Assembly (NCBI GenBank): GCA_021904315.1
Contig: CM038918.1
Span: 20,335,303 to 20,399,302, forward strand
Source of the DNA: Sphagnum magellanicum
Taxonomy: Eukaryota; Streptophyta; Sphagnopsida; Sphagnales; Sphagnaceae
Direction: 5' to 3'
DNA length: 64,000 nucleotides
Below are positions 1-11,398 of the stretch, one piece after another. A model generated the notes under the pieces. That model worked only from the letters and a program-made list of their open reading frames with translations. It ran no database searches and was not told the origin of the DNA. Within the stretch, counting starts at the first letter, position 1, and each line of letters starts with the position of its first letter. Both the position numbers and the translations under genes were made by a program.

Positions 1-3000
1 ATTGGTGGGAAAGACTATTATTATTTATAAAAAAACCATTCAACTTTATGGCAATGGGTTGTTGACACAAAATGTATGTTTTGGGATTATAAATTCATGG
101 GTAGGAAGTGTGCATGAATGAATTCTTTTCAACCTCACAAAGGTTTAGAAAGATTGCATGAAAGGAAAATGTTTATCATACATACGATTTATCTAGTCTA
201 ATCTTGAGTGTATTGTCCATTCAAGGGATGTTTGGATGGATTGGAACCATACAAAGTTGATTCAAAATTTATCCCAAATTCAACCTAAATGTGTGTTGAA
301 TTAGTTGTTGAAGATGTGAAGGGCACATGGGGAACATTGAACTATTATGAAAAAAGTTGATGTATCATTGTGACACATGCTGGATATTGTAGCTACATGT
401 ATTGTGTTATGCAATATTTGTACAACTGGCAACGGTGGATTTAATAAAGGGTGGATAAAAGAAGTTGAATTTTTTTACGAAAGTGAACCAAAAAAAAAAA
501 CATTGAGCAAAGGGCAAGAGTTGAAAAGTGAGAAGGCCACCATTGTTGAAATTAGGGTTAAAATTCACCCTAAGCAAAAAATGTAACATAACCTAATATA
601 AATTTGAAAAATATATTGAAGTGTTTTTCATTAATGAAATTGAGAAAGATGAAGATCTATTACATGAAGGCACAAGGATGCATGAAACCATATCTAACTC
701 ATTATAGCATTACAAAATCTTTAAAAAAATTCAATTCATATTATTTGTGGACATGGAGAGTGATATTACATCTATGAGTGAATAACCATTTTTGTACTAG
801 TTTGGTCATATGGGCATACACGTTTTGCAATATAATCATGGATGTTTGGAATCTTTCAAACATATTTGATGAATAACTTACCACTTGCTCCCAAAAAATT
901 CTCGTTTGTTTTGAAATTTTATCTTATTTTCCTTATTTGTTGGTGTAGTTTGGGATATAGTCACATCATGTGAAATTTGATGTGATTTCAGATGCCTTCG
1001 TTGTGTTCTCCTTCCATGGCATTTGTTGGCATATGGTTCACTATATTTGTTTCAGTGCCATTTCATAAATCCATTTGTTCAAAATATTGACATTTGTGTC
1101 TATCATTGCAAGAGATTCCATTAACCTCTTGTCACTTTTGTACTCCATAAAACATTTCTTGCAAGATGGTTATGGGAATAAAACCATATGCCCTTTCTCC
1201 ACTTTTTAAAGCCTAATTGGCCTAATCCAAGTCTCTTTTTTTTTGGTTTTTTTATTATATACATAAATATGCTGTCTTTTGGTTGATTTTGTAAATGTTT
1301 CTTCGATTTCCCACTTGAGTTGATGAAATCGACATGACATGAAAACTTTATTTTTGCCTTCACATCAATGTATTGTTAAACACATTAGACTTTCATTCAA
1401 AATGGACATGCAATTCACGTTGGCTACAGTGAAAAAATTTACCATGGTATTTTACTATTTTGTTTCACATGAATACAATATTGTGTGTCTGTGTGTGTTA
1501 ATTATTTTATTTTTGAGTTATATTTTTAAAATTAAAAAAAATTAAAGAAAATTTATGATTAAATTTTTACAATCATTATTTTTGTGTTTCAAGCGTTTCA
1601 TTGCATGTATAAGTGTTATGATTCTTTTTCTTTTGAAGGAGGGGGGGAGGGGGGGGGGGGTGTGCAGGGGGTAATTCACTTTTAATTGCATGTATTTGAG
1701 TAAAGGTCACATGTTAAGTTAAGTTTTCTTTGTTAGAATTTTTTGATCATTTAATTTATGGTTGCATGTTAAAGTTGACTTCAAATTATTAATACACATT
1801 CTATTTTAAAGTGCTGACTCATTCTATGCTAACAAATTTATTTCATATATATTTTGAATTATCACATACGATACATATTTTTACAAATTCCAATATTGAT
1901 GTGATGGCAATGTGCATTTGTGTTAGGATATGATGTGTTTGGACTAGCATGGTGCATCATGTATAATAGGCCCTCCTTGAATTGTAATAAATGTTTCAAC
2001 TTCATGATCTTGCCATTGGATTGGGCTTCTTGTTTTAAAATCTAAATTGGCTTCCAAATCAAAAATCTTTTTTTTCATTTTATTTTTCAATAACATTTGT
2101 GATTTTTCCTTCATTACTATCTTCTCTTCTTCTTGCTAGGTGCTATTTCTAGTGCATTTGTGGTAACTAATCCCAACATTGCTAGAAAACTATTGAATGC
2201 CCCAAACAAGGTGCATTTTGGAATTGATGTTAAAATAATGAGATCAAAGGACAATTTAGGTTCTATTGTTGGGATTTAAATCCTTCTTCATCTTGTGAGT
2301 AGCCTTCCATTGCACTAAAAAACAAAAAAAAATGTAACAAAAATAACAACTGTCCAAGAAACATAAAGACGACAAGCTTGACATGAACATTTTCAAATGA
2401 TGACAAAATGAGATAAATGATTTTTATTTGTTATTTGCACGGTTTCTAGGGTAAATTAGGGCACAAAAATTGAAGGGAAATTGTCAATATCCCCCCATTT
2501 TCATTTTTCAAATTATTATTTTGAAACAAATTATTATTTTTTTCCAACCAATCATGGCATTTTGGGTCCAACTTGGTCTAATAAATGTTGCACCCACCTT
2601 TTAAAACAAAAAATGACAAACATTTCCCAACCAATCATAATATTTTTTGGATTCATGGTTTAACAAACTTTGTGCCCAATGCTAAAAATAAATCTTTAAA
2701 AACATTTAACCATCACAACTTTTTGGGTTCATGGTCTAACTAATTTCATGTTAACCCCACCTATTGAAGGTGGGCTTGGCATGAAGTCTATTAGATCATG
2801 AAACACTATGGACATGTCCATTTTTCATTCATTCAAATTTCCTTGGTCCCTTAGGCATTTAACCTTGGTAAAATGAACTCATACCATGACGTGGCTTTTC
2901 TTCCAATTAGAGATTTTCTATTTTAATGGTCATGGGGTTTTAGGCTTTAGTGTAAATGGGGCTTAATAAAAAATTTAACTAATTTAAAAATGGTTTGTGA

Positions 3001-6000
3001 ACCACTCATTATCTTTCATCCTAGTCTTGTTTTATGGTGTCTAGATTTTTAATAAACTTTTGCAATGTATATGGTCTTCAAAGTTTATTGACACAAATTA
3101 TTTTTTTTGGAAAATAAACAAAAAATCAAATAGTGTGCTCAATGTTTCAACATGGTTGGAAATCTTTCTTTTTATATGACATTATTTTAAAATACAATTT
3201 CTCAATACATGTTAAAATGTCAAAGAAATTCAATTGTAAAAAAAAGAGTGCAATGCAATGTGAGTTAAAGATTGCAAAATTTTGAAAAAAAATTCAACTT
3301 ATGAATTCAAAAACTCCACTTAATTCACGCACTAACTATTGGTATTAAAAAACTACCAATTTACCTAAATGTTGACATTGTCAATGATGATGTCAAACAT
3401 GAAAAGGACATGAAAAAACAATTGATGAAAACATTTTCCTAAAGACATGAAAGAAAAAATATGAAGCACATATGTGAATGAACAATCTTGTAATGATGTT
3501 TGAAGAATAATGTGTGATTTGAATAATTCAACAAAATGTTTGTTTCATATGTGTTTCGAAAGTTATCACACCTTAATGTAACAAGAATGTTTCCATGCTC
3601 TTTGAAATCTTTGAAGACCCTTGGATTCATGGACATTGTTTGAATATATTTAGCATGTTGTAGGAGAAGAATGCAAATCGATGAATCCAACATCATAAGA
3701 CATATTTTTTAGAGAAGGCCTAAGGATGTGTGTTTTTATTAATGATGAGGCAAAAAACTAATGGCAATATTGCAAAACCCTTCAAATATTAAGTTAGACC
3801 TTTATTCTCATAATGATCTTATTTTGTCTTTTAAATCAACATATTTTTTAGATTGTTTGATATTTCCTTAGACTAAAAAACAAAGTTGAAACATTGTAGT
3901 TTTTAAAAGCTTGGAAATTTGTATGCCATTATACACTATGGAAAGCAAAAATTTCCTTAACTTTGAACATTTTAAAAATAAGATAATGATGAATTCTTTT
4001 GGGGGTCATTGACACAAAAAAAGCTTCAAAATCACTCATTTGAATACTATAAACTCAAAGACCATGGTTGAAGCAATTTTGATTCACAAATGTGATGATG
4101 ACAATTTATGCAAAAGACAACTCCTAACAACATTCACTCCAATCAATTTTTACACCAAGTTGTAAGACAATGCATATGAATCCACATAGAATCAACAATT
4201 TATGAACATTCCATGCATATTGTGCCTTCTTAAAGACCTTGCCCACCAAAAGGTCAGTGTCATCTTGAACTTCCCTATGATATGTTGTGGAAGTATTTGT
4301 GAAAACATATAGATTCAAAGACATGAAATCATGAACATGAGGATGTTGTAACATGGATCTACCATTAATGAAAGGTTCAACGAATTCATACATGTTTTTT
4401 TTGTAATGTCATTGAAGATTCAAAGCTCCTTTCTCTTGGGTTGTCAAGTCCTAATATACATGAAGTTGCAATGCTTTATATTATGTCTAGTTCATTTCAT
4501 GTTATTTAAAGTCATTATACATATTTCCTTATTTACTTGCATCAATGCCATGCTTTCTTTGTATCCCCAATTGGACTAGCATGGCTATTTGATTTGGATG
4601 TCATGAGCAAATTTTGATGCGAGTCCTTCAACTTGTTTATTCATTCTTTTTTTTAGGTTGGATAATTTTCCTCTTATGTGTTCCATGACCTTGTGTAGTT
4701 GGACCATGTAACTTAATCCCTTGAACATTTTGCATTTCAAAGATTTGAACATGAGAAGTTTGCCATGAGAGACATATAGAATTAAGTTGTGCACAATAAA
4801 CATGCATAGGTCCATATTTTAAAGCACTATCATATCTAAACAAATTCATTTTTGTAGTTGTAGAATTTTTGATACATAGAATGTGCGAGAAAATTAAGAA
4901 ATTGATTAGGTTCTTGAAAAACTTGTAATGAAATGCAAAGTTTGCTGAGATTCAAAATTAGGAGACATAATGATGTTTGGTGAAATGTGGGAAAATAATG
5001 AGTACCTAGTAAGAGGAATAATATCCTAGTTTTTGGATGACAAAAATTGAAACAATAACTTACCACAAACTTTGTTGCAATTTCTAGCCTTAGGCTCTTG
5101 GGTTGTAGTAATTGGTCACAAGTGGCTCAAGGATTTTAACAATGGTGACTAGTGATTAAAAAAATTAATGATCATGAAAACATAGTCACCAAACATTTTA
5201 GCCATAACCTTTGATGATTTAATTGATAAGCACAATTATGCACATATTCATTATTTCACATTGGTAGAATTTGAAATTAACATTTGATCATTACTTTGCT
5301 GAAATGTTATACACATATTTTTTTATTATTCTTTTGAATCACATGTGATTGCGGATTACAAATATAACACCATAGTTGGAAAAAACCCCAATTCACATCA
5401 CCACATCTTCATACATATTCCATTTCCAAGCATTGGTATTTTTGTTTGCAAAGAGTGCTCAATACAATAGGGAGAACCTTTAAATCATTCATTCCACCCA
5501 CTTGTGTACACCCAATGCTTGATCAATCATGAAGATCCTTGTACTGTGAACATAGTAATTCAGAATTAGCTTTTTGTACAAAATAGAAAGCACCACAAAC
5601 AAACAATTGTAATGTTTTTTTGCATCACATGTGACTGTTAGTGAAAGGAGTTGGTGGACATTTGGTTTCCACACACATCCATTTGTTGAGCACATAAGAA
5701 AACTAAGTTGGAAATACATTCAGCTCAAGAAAAATTCATGTTAGTAAAGGAAAAGACCATGAAAGGGAGGCAAAATTTGTTAATCATCAATTGATTCTAG
5801 TGAAATGCACATTATTCAAAGAAGGTTAAAATAAGGTTCCACAAGATGGAGTCAGGCTTCCTCAGCTGAAACACCACCGAATGCCTCCAAAAATGTGACA
5901 TGATGTGGATAGAATCATCTAAGTTCAAGAAATCATTAGCAAGTGATGGCATTATGTAATTTGTTTCTTGTGCCATGACCAAGTATGCACTATGTGTTGT

Positions 6001-6771
6001 TCATTGATGGTGGGGTTCTTCACCAAATTTGCTACCATTGATCTTGTTTTTTTTACATTTAGCTCAATACCATTGCCTATGTTAGGACTCCAAAACTATG
6101 TTAGTTCTTTTTCAGATTTTCAATAGTTGCATGGTTGGACTCCTTAAATTACATATGAATAAAATGTGATGATTAAGGAGTTGAAAAATGACAAATTTGT
6201 GTTTTAAATTTAGTGCAAATTGCTAATTACTAAGCATTGGTAGCAAAGCTAAAATTGTCTTCCTATTATGTGTTTTTTTTTCAAGATTTTTTTTCTTTCT
6301 ACATGTTATGCACTAATCTAAGAAAGAAGAAGTAACAACAACAATGATCATATTGTGCTAATTATCAAATAATGAACAATTGATTGCATTGGAAAATTGC
6401 ATTTACATTTGTTGCAAAAAAAAATTCCACAAATTGTAGTTGCTATTTGAAAAGACTTGTTACAAAGATTTCTTCTTTTGCAAATTAATGTAGTTGAAAA
6501 TTGAAAAGATTTGTTATGAAGATGAGTTCTTTTGCAAATTACATTTGCTACGAAGTTTTCTTTTCCTATAAATTAGATTTGTTGAAAAGACTCTAATGAT
6601 GATGATGGAGGAACAAAAACATATTCATGTCTTGTGGTTGTTGTGGAGTTCTTCTTCATTTTGCTGTTGATTTGAAGGAATGTGGTGCATGCACATATGT
6701 GGGAAGCATATGGATTTTGAAATGAGCTGGTAAAGACAATGAGAAGGATGACTTGGTCCTCGTCATAAATG
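1..6771. other. AT-rich intergenic DNA, no gene seen
   Basis: No reading frame here has recognisable domains, and the open stretches are short, AT-rich and without plausible splice context. The sequence is rich in homopolymer A and T runs. I see no tRNA, no long terminal repeat and no transposase-like frame. A G-rich tract at 1638-1671 is listed separately. It may contain old, unrecognisable repeats. Confidence 0.6.
1638..1671 (+). repeat. G-run tract, possible G-quadruplex
   Basis: Several runs of 5 to 13 G, broken by single A, T or C bases, sit in otherwise AT-rich DNA. Four or more closely spaced G-runs are the formal requirement for a G-quadruplex. No gene is adjacent, so a role is not evident. 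Confidence 0.6.
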
Positions 6772-6932
6772 TTGTTGTTGAGGATGTTGTTCTTGGTGTT
6801 TTTTGATTGATGATGATGATGATGATGATGATGTTATGGATGTTGTTCTCATTGATGGTGATGATGATGTTGCTGACGATGATGCTGTTCTTGGAGATGA
6901 TGTTGGTGATGTTGTTCTTGGAGATGATGTTA
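6772..6932. repeat. GAT/GTT-rich degenerate satellite with (GAT)n core
   Basis: A pure trinucleotide run of about nine GAT/TGA units lies at 6806-6833. It is followed by imperfect units built from GATGATGTT and GTTCTTGGA. The same low-complexity pattern resumes at 7299-7344 after the MITE, which shows that the MITE landed inside it. Open frames of poly-Met or poly-Ile through this tract are artefacts of the repeat. Confidence 0.85.
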
Positions 6933-7298
6933 GAGCATCTCCAGTGGTGCTCAGTATGTGACCCTGCAAATATATTTTTCACATCCAAGTTTAGTTATGT
7001 ACTCTTTTGTAACCCCATCAATAAAAGTGAAACTGGGACAGCAAATAGGTGGGGGACTACTAATAACAAACCACCTGGACCAATCATTATGATGGGCCAA
7101 TCAGAAACACTGAGCACCAGTTAGATCATATTTATTACACTCTTTTTTACAGGTTCACAGCGCTGCTGAGCCTTTACCAGCCACGGTAACGTACGCAATT
7201 ATGCTGAGCCAAAACCATTTTCCAGAGTCAATATGTTAGAATTTCTTCATCCATTTTTACTGTGGAGGATCACATACTGAGCACCGCTGGAGATGCTC
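6933..7298. mobile_element. MITE, 366 bp, with ~29-bp terminal inverted repeats
   Basis: The left end GAGCATCTCCAGTGGTGCTC and the reverse complement of the right end agree at 28 of the first 29 bases (one T/C difference at position 13). Flanking triplets are TTA on the left and GTA on the right, which could be a 3-bp target duplication with one substitution. There is no coding capacity. Size, terminal repeats and a TTA-like target suggest a PIF/Harbinger (Tourist-like) MITE; the superfamily is inference. The surrounding GAT/GTT satellite continues on both sides. Confidence 0.8.
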
Positions 7299-8521
7299 GT
7301 AGTGATGTTATTGATGTCCTCGGTGTTGCTGATGATGTTGTTGATCATCCGAGCAGTGAGCACACTATTGCCATCTGACATGGGATTTTACGCTCTTTTT
7401 GTCTTCTTGTGCCACAAGTTGATGAATTCGTCAACCGAAAGATAAGCCAACGATTGTTTTGCGGATTCGGATCATAGTTTTGCGGATAGAGCAACAACAA
7501 CCAAGATAGAAAAAAAAAACGCAAAAATCGTATCTTAAAAGATGTCATGGAAAAAGTCCTCAAACTTATTTTCTCACAAAATTCTTCGCAATCCACTAGA
7601 GCAACCAAAAAACAGTTGCCAGCCAATTGTGTGCAAGCAAGTACCCAAACGAAAAAATATCTCCGCGTGAGTTGTGCATCCCATCTCGCAAAAGCCTCCT
7701 TCGATCACAAAACAAATCAAAATAAAACAAAACGCACTTTGTCGGTAGAGAGAGAGAGAGCGCCGCATCGTTGCTCATTGCTGTTGTTGCAATGGTAGAA
7801 AAAAGGATAGATTTTATCAAGTTGGATTTTGGCGTCTTGTGATCACCTTTTTCGTTTGCAAGTCTCGATTCTTTTGTGGAAAAGTTTGAAATTCGGATTG
7901 CGGTTATGGAACTCGATTCTTTTGTGGAAAAGTTTGAAATTCGGAATGCGATTATGGAACTCGATCCTTGTGTGTAATCGTCGTCGATTGTTGATTTGCA
8001 TAAAGTAATCCGTTTTAACGAGATGATGATGAACATCATCATGGGGTGGAGGAAGCAAGGAAGTGCTCCAACTAAGCTTCCTGCAAGATCAAAAGGCTGC
8101 TAGCCATTGGAGCACAACCTACCTTCGATCATGGATCGCATCCCCATAAGCTTCATCATAATCATCATCGTCATCAGCGCCTTGAATCTCAAACATGATT
8201 TGATTTGCTGGAATTGCAAAGTCATGATCATGGAATCGCGGTTTGTTGTCAGTGCGGATCTGATGCGAGAAAAAAGTGGGGTTATGTTCATTTCATCATA
8301 CAACATTATCCCCTTTCTTCTTCTGTCTTTCTCTGTTCTTCCCCCTTTCCCCCCCCCAACAGTTCAGATGCAGCTCCCCGTTCTGTGGATAGCTCGGATT
8401 TGCACCGAAAGATGCGGACTTTCGTCGTGCCCGTTCGATGCAGCTGGAAATCTCGAGAAAAAAATTAGATCCATCTTCGCTTTGTGTTCGTGAACGGAAA
8501 AAAAGAGATACGAGAGACTCG

Positions 8522-8523
<2 letters not shown>
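7299..8523. other. Intergenic, upstream of the GNAT gene
   Basis: The satellite remnant ends near 7344. From there base composition shifts to more GC and CpG than the preceding 7 kb, which would fit the promoter side of the GNAT gene at 8778. No reading frame here has recognisable features. A 48-bp tandem duplication lies at 7864-7959. Confidence 0.45.
7864..7959. repeat. 48-bp tandem duplication (2 copies)
   Basis: Two head-to-tail copies (7864-7911 and 7912-7959), each starting CTCGATTCTTTTGTGG, differ at only two bases, and a third partial start follows. The close similarity suggests a fairly recent duplication. It lies about 0.8 kb upstream of the GNAT start codon. Confidence 0.85.

Positions 8524-8562
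<39 letters not shown>
8524..8562 (+). repeat. (GA)n microsatellite in the presumed 5' leader of the GNAT gene
   Basis: About 20 uninterrupted GA units lie about 215 bp upstream of the GNAT start codon at 8778, on the same strand. More GA-rich sequence follows at 8600-8630. In plants GA/CT tracts near transcription starts can bind BBR/BPC GAGA-binding proteins; whether that applies here is inference. Confidence 0.85.
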
Positions 8563-8564
<2 letters not shown>

Positions 8565-8777
8565 GTGGATTTGTGGGAAGATCGGCAGTTGGAAGTCTCT
8601 GAGAGAGGGAGAGAGAGAGTGCATAGAGAGCTTTGTGGATCTGTGTGAAGATCAGCAGCTGGAACTGAGGTTGGAGTTTTGTGTGGGGGAGATGAAACGC
8701 TGTTGGTGAAGATAAAGGTTTCATCGCAGAAGAAGAGGAGGAGGAGGAGGAGGAGGAATTGGAGTCGAAGGAGAAAG

Positions 8778-11012
8778 ATGGCAAGTCCATGTTTGCTACC
8801 TCAAGGAAGAAAGTGGAGTTCAGAGTTCAAGGCCTCCTTCTGCAGTTCCCAACAGCAACGACGAGGGTGGTTCCATGTATTGCGGAGCAAGAGTCGTGTG
8901 TCGCGAGTTTGGAATCAATCCAGAACAACAAGTGGTAGGAGAAGATATGCGTTGTATTCTCGCCCGCAACAACAAGACTGCCGTCATCATTCTCTCCACC
9001 AGCTTTCATCAAGCCCTTTTGTTTCTGTAGAGAGTTGTTGTAGGACACATAGAAATGGTGCACCAGCAGCAACAACAATAGCAGCCACAAGGGCTATGAT
9101 GCTTAGAGGAGGTAGCAGTTCTTCGACAATGGAGAAGGGATTGCAACAACAGCAGCAGCAGCAGCAGAGCTTTGCTGTGGAGGAGGAGGAGGCCACAGTA
9201 TTGGGAAAGCTTGCCTTGAGGCCATCAGTGGGAGAGTTGGTTGTGTTCAAGGAAGGCAAATCGCCAGAACAGCTCCGAGCAGCAGCTTACTTGAGAGCAA
9301 TGTGTTTCTACACTTTTCCTGAAGGAAGGTCTGAAGAAGCTCTCAAGGTATACATTACATGATCTCTCCAGGGTTTTCTTTTCAAAATTTTGTCAAGTAG
9401 GTGGACTGGTGATCATTCGCAAGAGGAATAAGCCAAATTTGGCTAGAGGCCAGTCAGCAAAGTAGAAATTGTTTTGTGGACCTCCAGGAACTCTTTGTCT
9501 AAATGTGGCTACTTCTCACTTTTTTTCCTCTACACTTTTCCTGAAGGAAGATGTGAAGAAGCTCTCAAGGTATACATTACATGCTCTCTCCAAGTCTGAT
9601 GCCAGTGATGCTGATAAGGGTGGGGAAGATGGTGATGGTGGTGGTGGTGTTGAAGTTGCACTGCAAGATGAAGGCAGAAGATGAATGGAGCGCTCTCAAA
9701 TCGAAAGTCACTGGCCTGGAGCAAATGTACAAGCGCATTGCGTGCATCCTTGCCCTGTGTCCACTCTCGGAGCTTGCTGACAGCAGCCTCTCAGTGAACC
9801 CTTCTTGTAAGGTCAGTATATTGTGAAGGAAAATAGAATAAAATGGAGACTCGGTGTTGTGAAGGAGAATTGGAGACATGTCAGTATTGTGAAGGAGAGA
9901 ATAAGACCCTCTTGAGGTCAGAGTTCAGATTGCTTTGCAGAGGGACGCAACAAGAAGAATTGTATGTCCAAGGATATTAATAGATGTGAGCTTTTTGCAA
10001 CCACAAATCTTGCACCATCTTGAACATTTTGAGGATTTGTCACAGGTTGTTCTGGCAAATGGTGAAGCACATTCAGTCGTTGGATCACTTGATTTGAATC
10101 AAGGAATTCAAATACCAGGGCAGCTGAGTGATGATTACTCTGAGGTATGTGTGCTTGGAGATATATATAGTTGTGAGAAGAGGAAGAGGAAGAAGAAGAA
10201 GAAGAAGCATGTTTATTGCAGCAGACTCTGATAAGTGTGTTTGTGTGTAAATCACCATGTGCAAAATTGCAGACATGTATGTTTTCACTATAGTTGCGAG
10301 AAGAAGAACAACAAGAAGAAGAAGCAGTGTATTTATTGCAGCAGATTCTGATAAGTGTGTTGTGTGGAAATCACAATGTGCAAATTTGCAATTTGTGTGC
10401 AATTTTGTGGGTTTTCAGTTTTCATGATGCAGAGCAATCTCTGTAGCAGGATGTGGATGCAGAGAAGAGAAGAGGTTATCTCTCAAATGTGTGTGTTGCA
10501 CCCGAAGTCCGCAAGCAAGGTGTTGGTGCCGCCCTTCTGCAAAGAGCACAAGAAGTTGCACATGTTTGGGGTACCTCTCTCTCTATCTTTCTCTCTTGCT
10601 TGTGCTCATGCACTCACTCTTGCTCGTGCTCACACACTCACTCTTGCTCTCTGATACCAAACTCAATGTTGAGAAACCCAAGTGTCTCTCTTTCTCTATG
10701 AGTGTTCAAAGGTTTTGTCACAGGAAGAAAATTTATGGTTGTAGAGGAAACAGAAGTTACTGGGATTCTTGGCAGATATTTCTTGGCTGATGATGCGATG
10801 TGGTTTGTCTTTTCCTTTTTTTGTGTCATCCAGGTGTGACGGATATGTATGTTCATGTATTGGCAAACAATCAGGCAGCATTGATGCTCTACACCAAAGG
10901 TGGATTTCTGTATGAGAATGAAGAGATGACTGTGTCATCATATGCTAGAATGCAGTTGCGACCCCACTGTCTACTATTGCACAAGAGAATTCAAAAACTG
11001 AAATCAACCTAG
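8778..11012 (+). CDS. GCN5-related N-acetyltransferase (GNAT), probably plastid-targeted, 5 exons
   Basis: Deduced exons are 8778-9347, 9668-9811, 10046-10144, 10450-10570 and 10834-11012; all junctions are GT-AG and in phase, giving about 370 aa. The C-terminal third is a GNAT fold: the acetyl-CoA P-loop reads RKQGVGAALL (about residues 292-301), preceded by GYLSNVCVAPEV, and motif B is NNQAALMLYTKGGF. The family transfers acetyl from acetyl-CoA to Lys or N-terminal amines. The middle block VVGSLDLNQ is typical, as far as I recall, of plant chloroplast GNATs of the Arabidopsis GNAT1-10 group. The first ~120 residues are rich in Ser, Arg and Gln with few acids, as in a transit peptide, and include a poly-Gln run. 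I chose the first in-frame ATG. Intron 1 contains a copy of the exon-1 end plus a dispersed repeat. The exon 1-2 join is the least certain. Confidence 0.85.
9307..9592 (+). repeat. 64-bp exon/intron-border duplication flanking a 158-bp dispersed repeat
   Basis: Bases 9307-9370 (end of GNAT exon 1 plus its splice donor) recur at 9529-9592 with about four mismatches. Exactly between the two copies, at 9371-9528, is sequence related to 44878-45060: shared blocks include GTCAAGTAGRTGGACT, AGCCAAATTTGGCTA and a CTTCTGACTTTTTTTCCTC-like end. The second copy keeps an apparent splice donor (AAG then GTATAC). The architecture is duplication-insert-duplication inside intron 1. Confidence 0.8.
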
Positions 11013-11398
11013 AATACCCCATGTACAGTAGTTACAAGAGAAAGTGCTGCTCAATTATGGTACTAGAATACCAATTCTTTTGAAGATCTCAGAGCCTTCT
11101 GACAGTTCTTTATCTCTTAAACCCCATCTATTAGGGTTTTAGAGGTGGATGTTTATCACAAAGTGTGGTTTCATCGTTAGCTAAGAGCTTCATTGTTCAT
11201 CATCTTCTTCTTCTTCTTCTTCTTCTTGATTATTGGAATCACAGGATTCTGTTCCCCAAGAAAATTTGTAAATTATTGAAGTTTGAAGAAACTGAAAACT
11301 TCCTGTCTGATAGGTGTGGCTGCTTTGTAAGGTGTGTGATCCACACATAGTGTTGGATCCACACATAGTGTTGGATTCAGATGTTGGAAATTGAGTAA

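Noticed and set aside
6807..7124. 105-codon plus-strand frame starting with a Met run and running into the MITE
   Set aside because: The Met/Leu content comes from the GAT repeat, and the frame crosses a clear transposon boundary, so it is not a gene.
8107..8493. Frame with a hydrophobic start (PISFIIIIIVISAL) upstream of the GNAT gene
   Set aside because: The Ile run is a TCA/ATC-rich repeat, no conserved features follow, and there is no splice-compatible link to the GNAT exon.
9307..9592. Reading the 64-bp repeats as a transposon target-site duplication
   Set aside because: Target duplications of known plant elements are far shorter, and the insert has no terminal repeats. A repair-associated duplication is more plausible.
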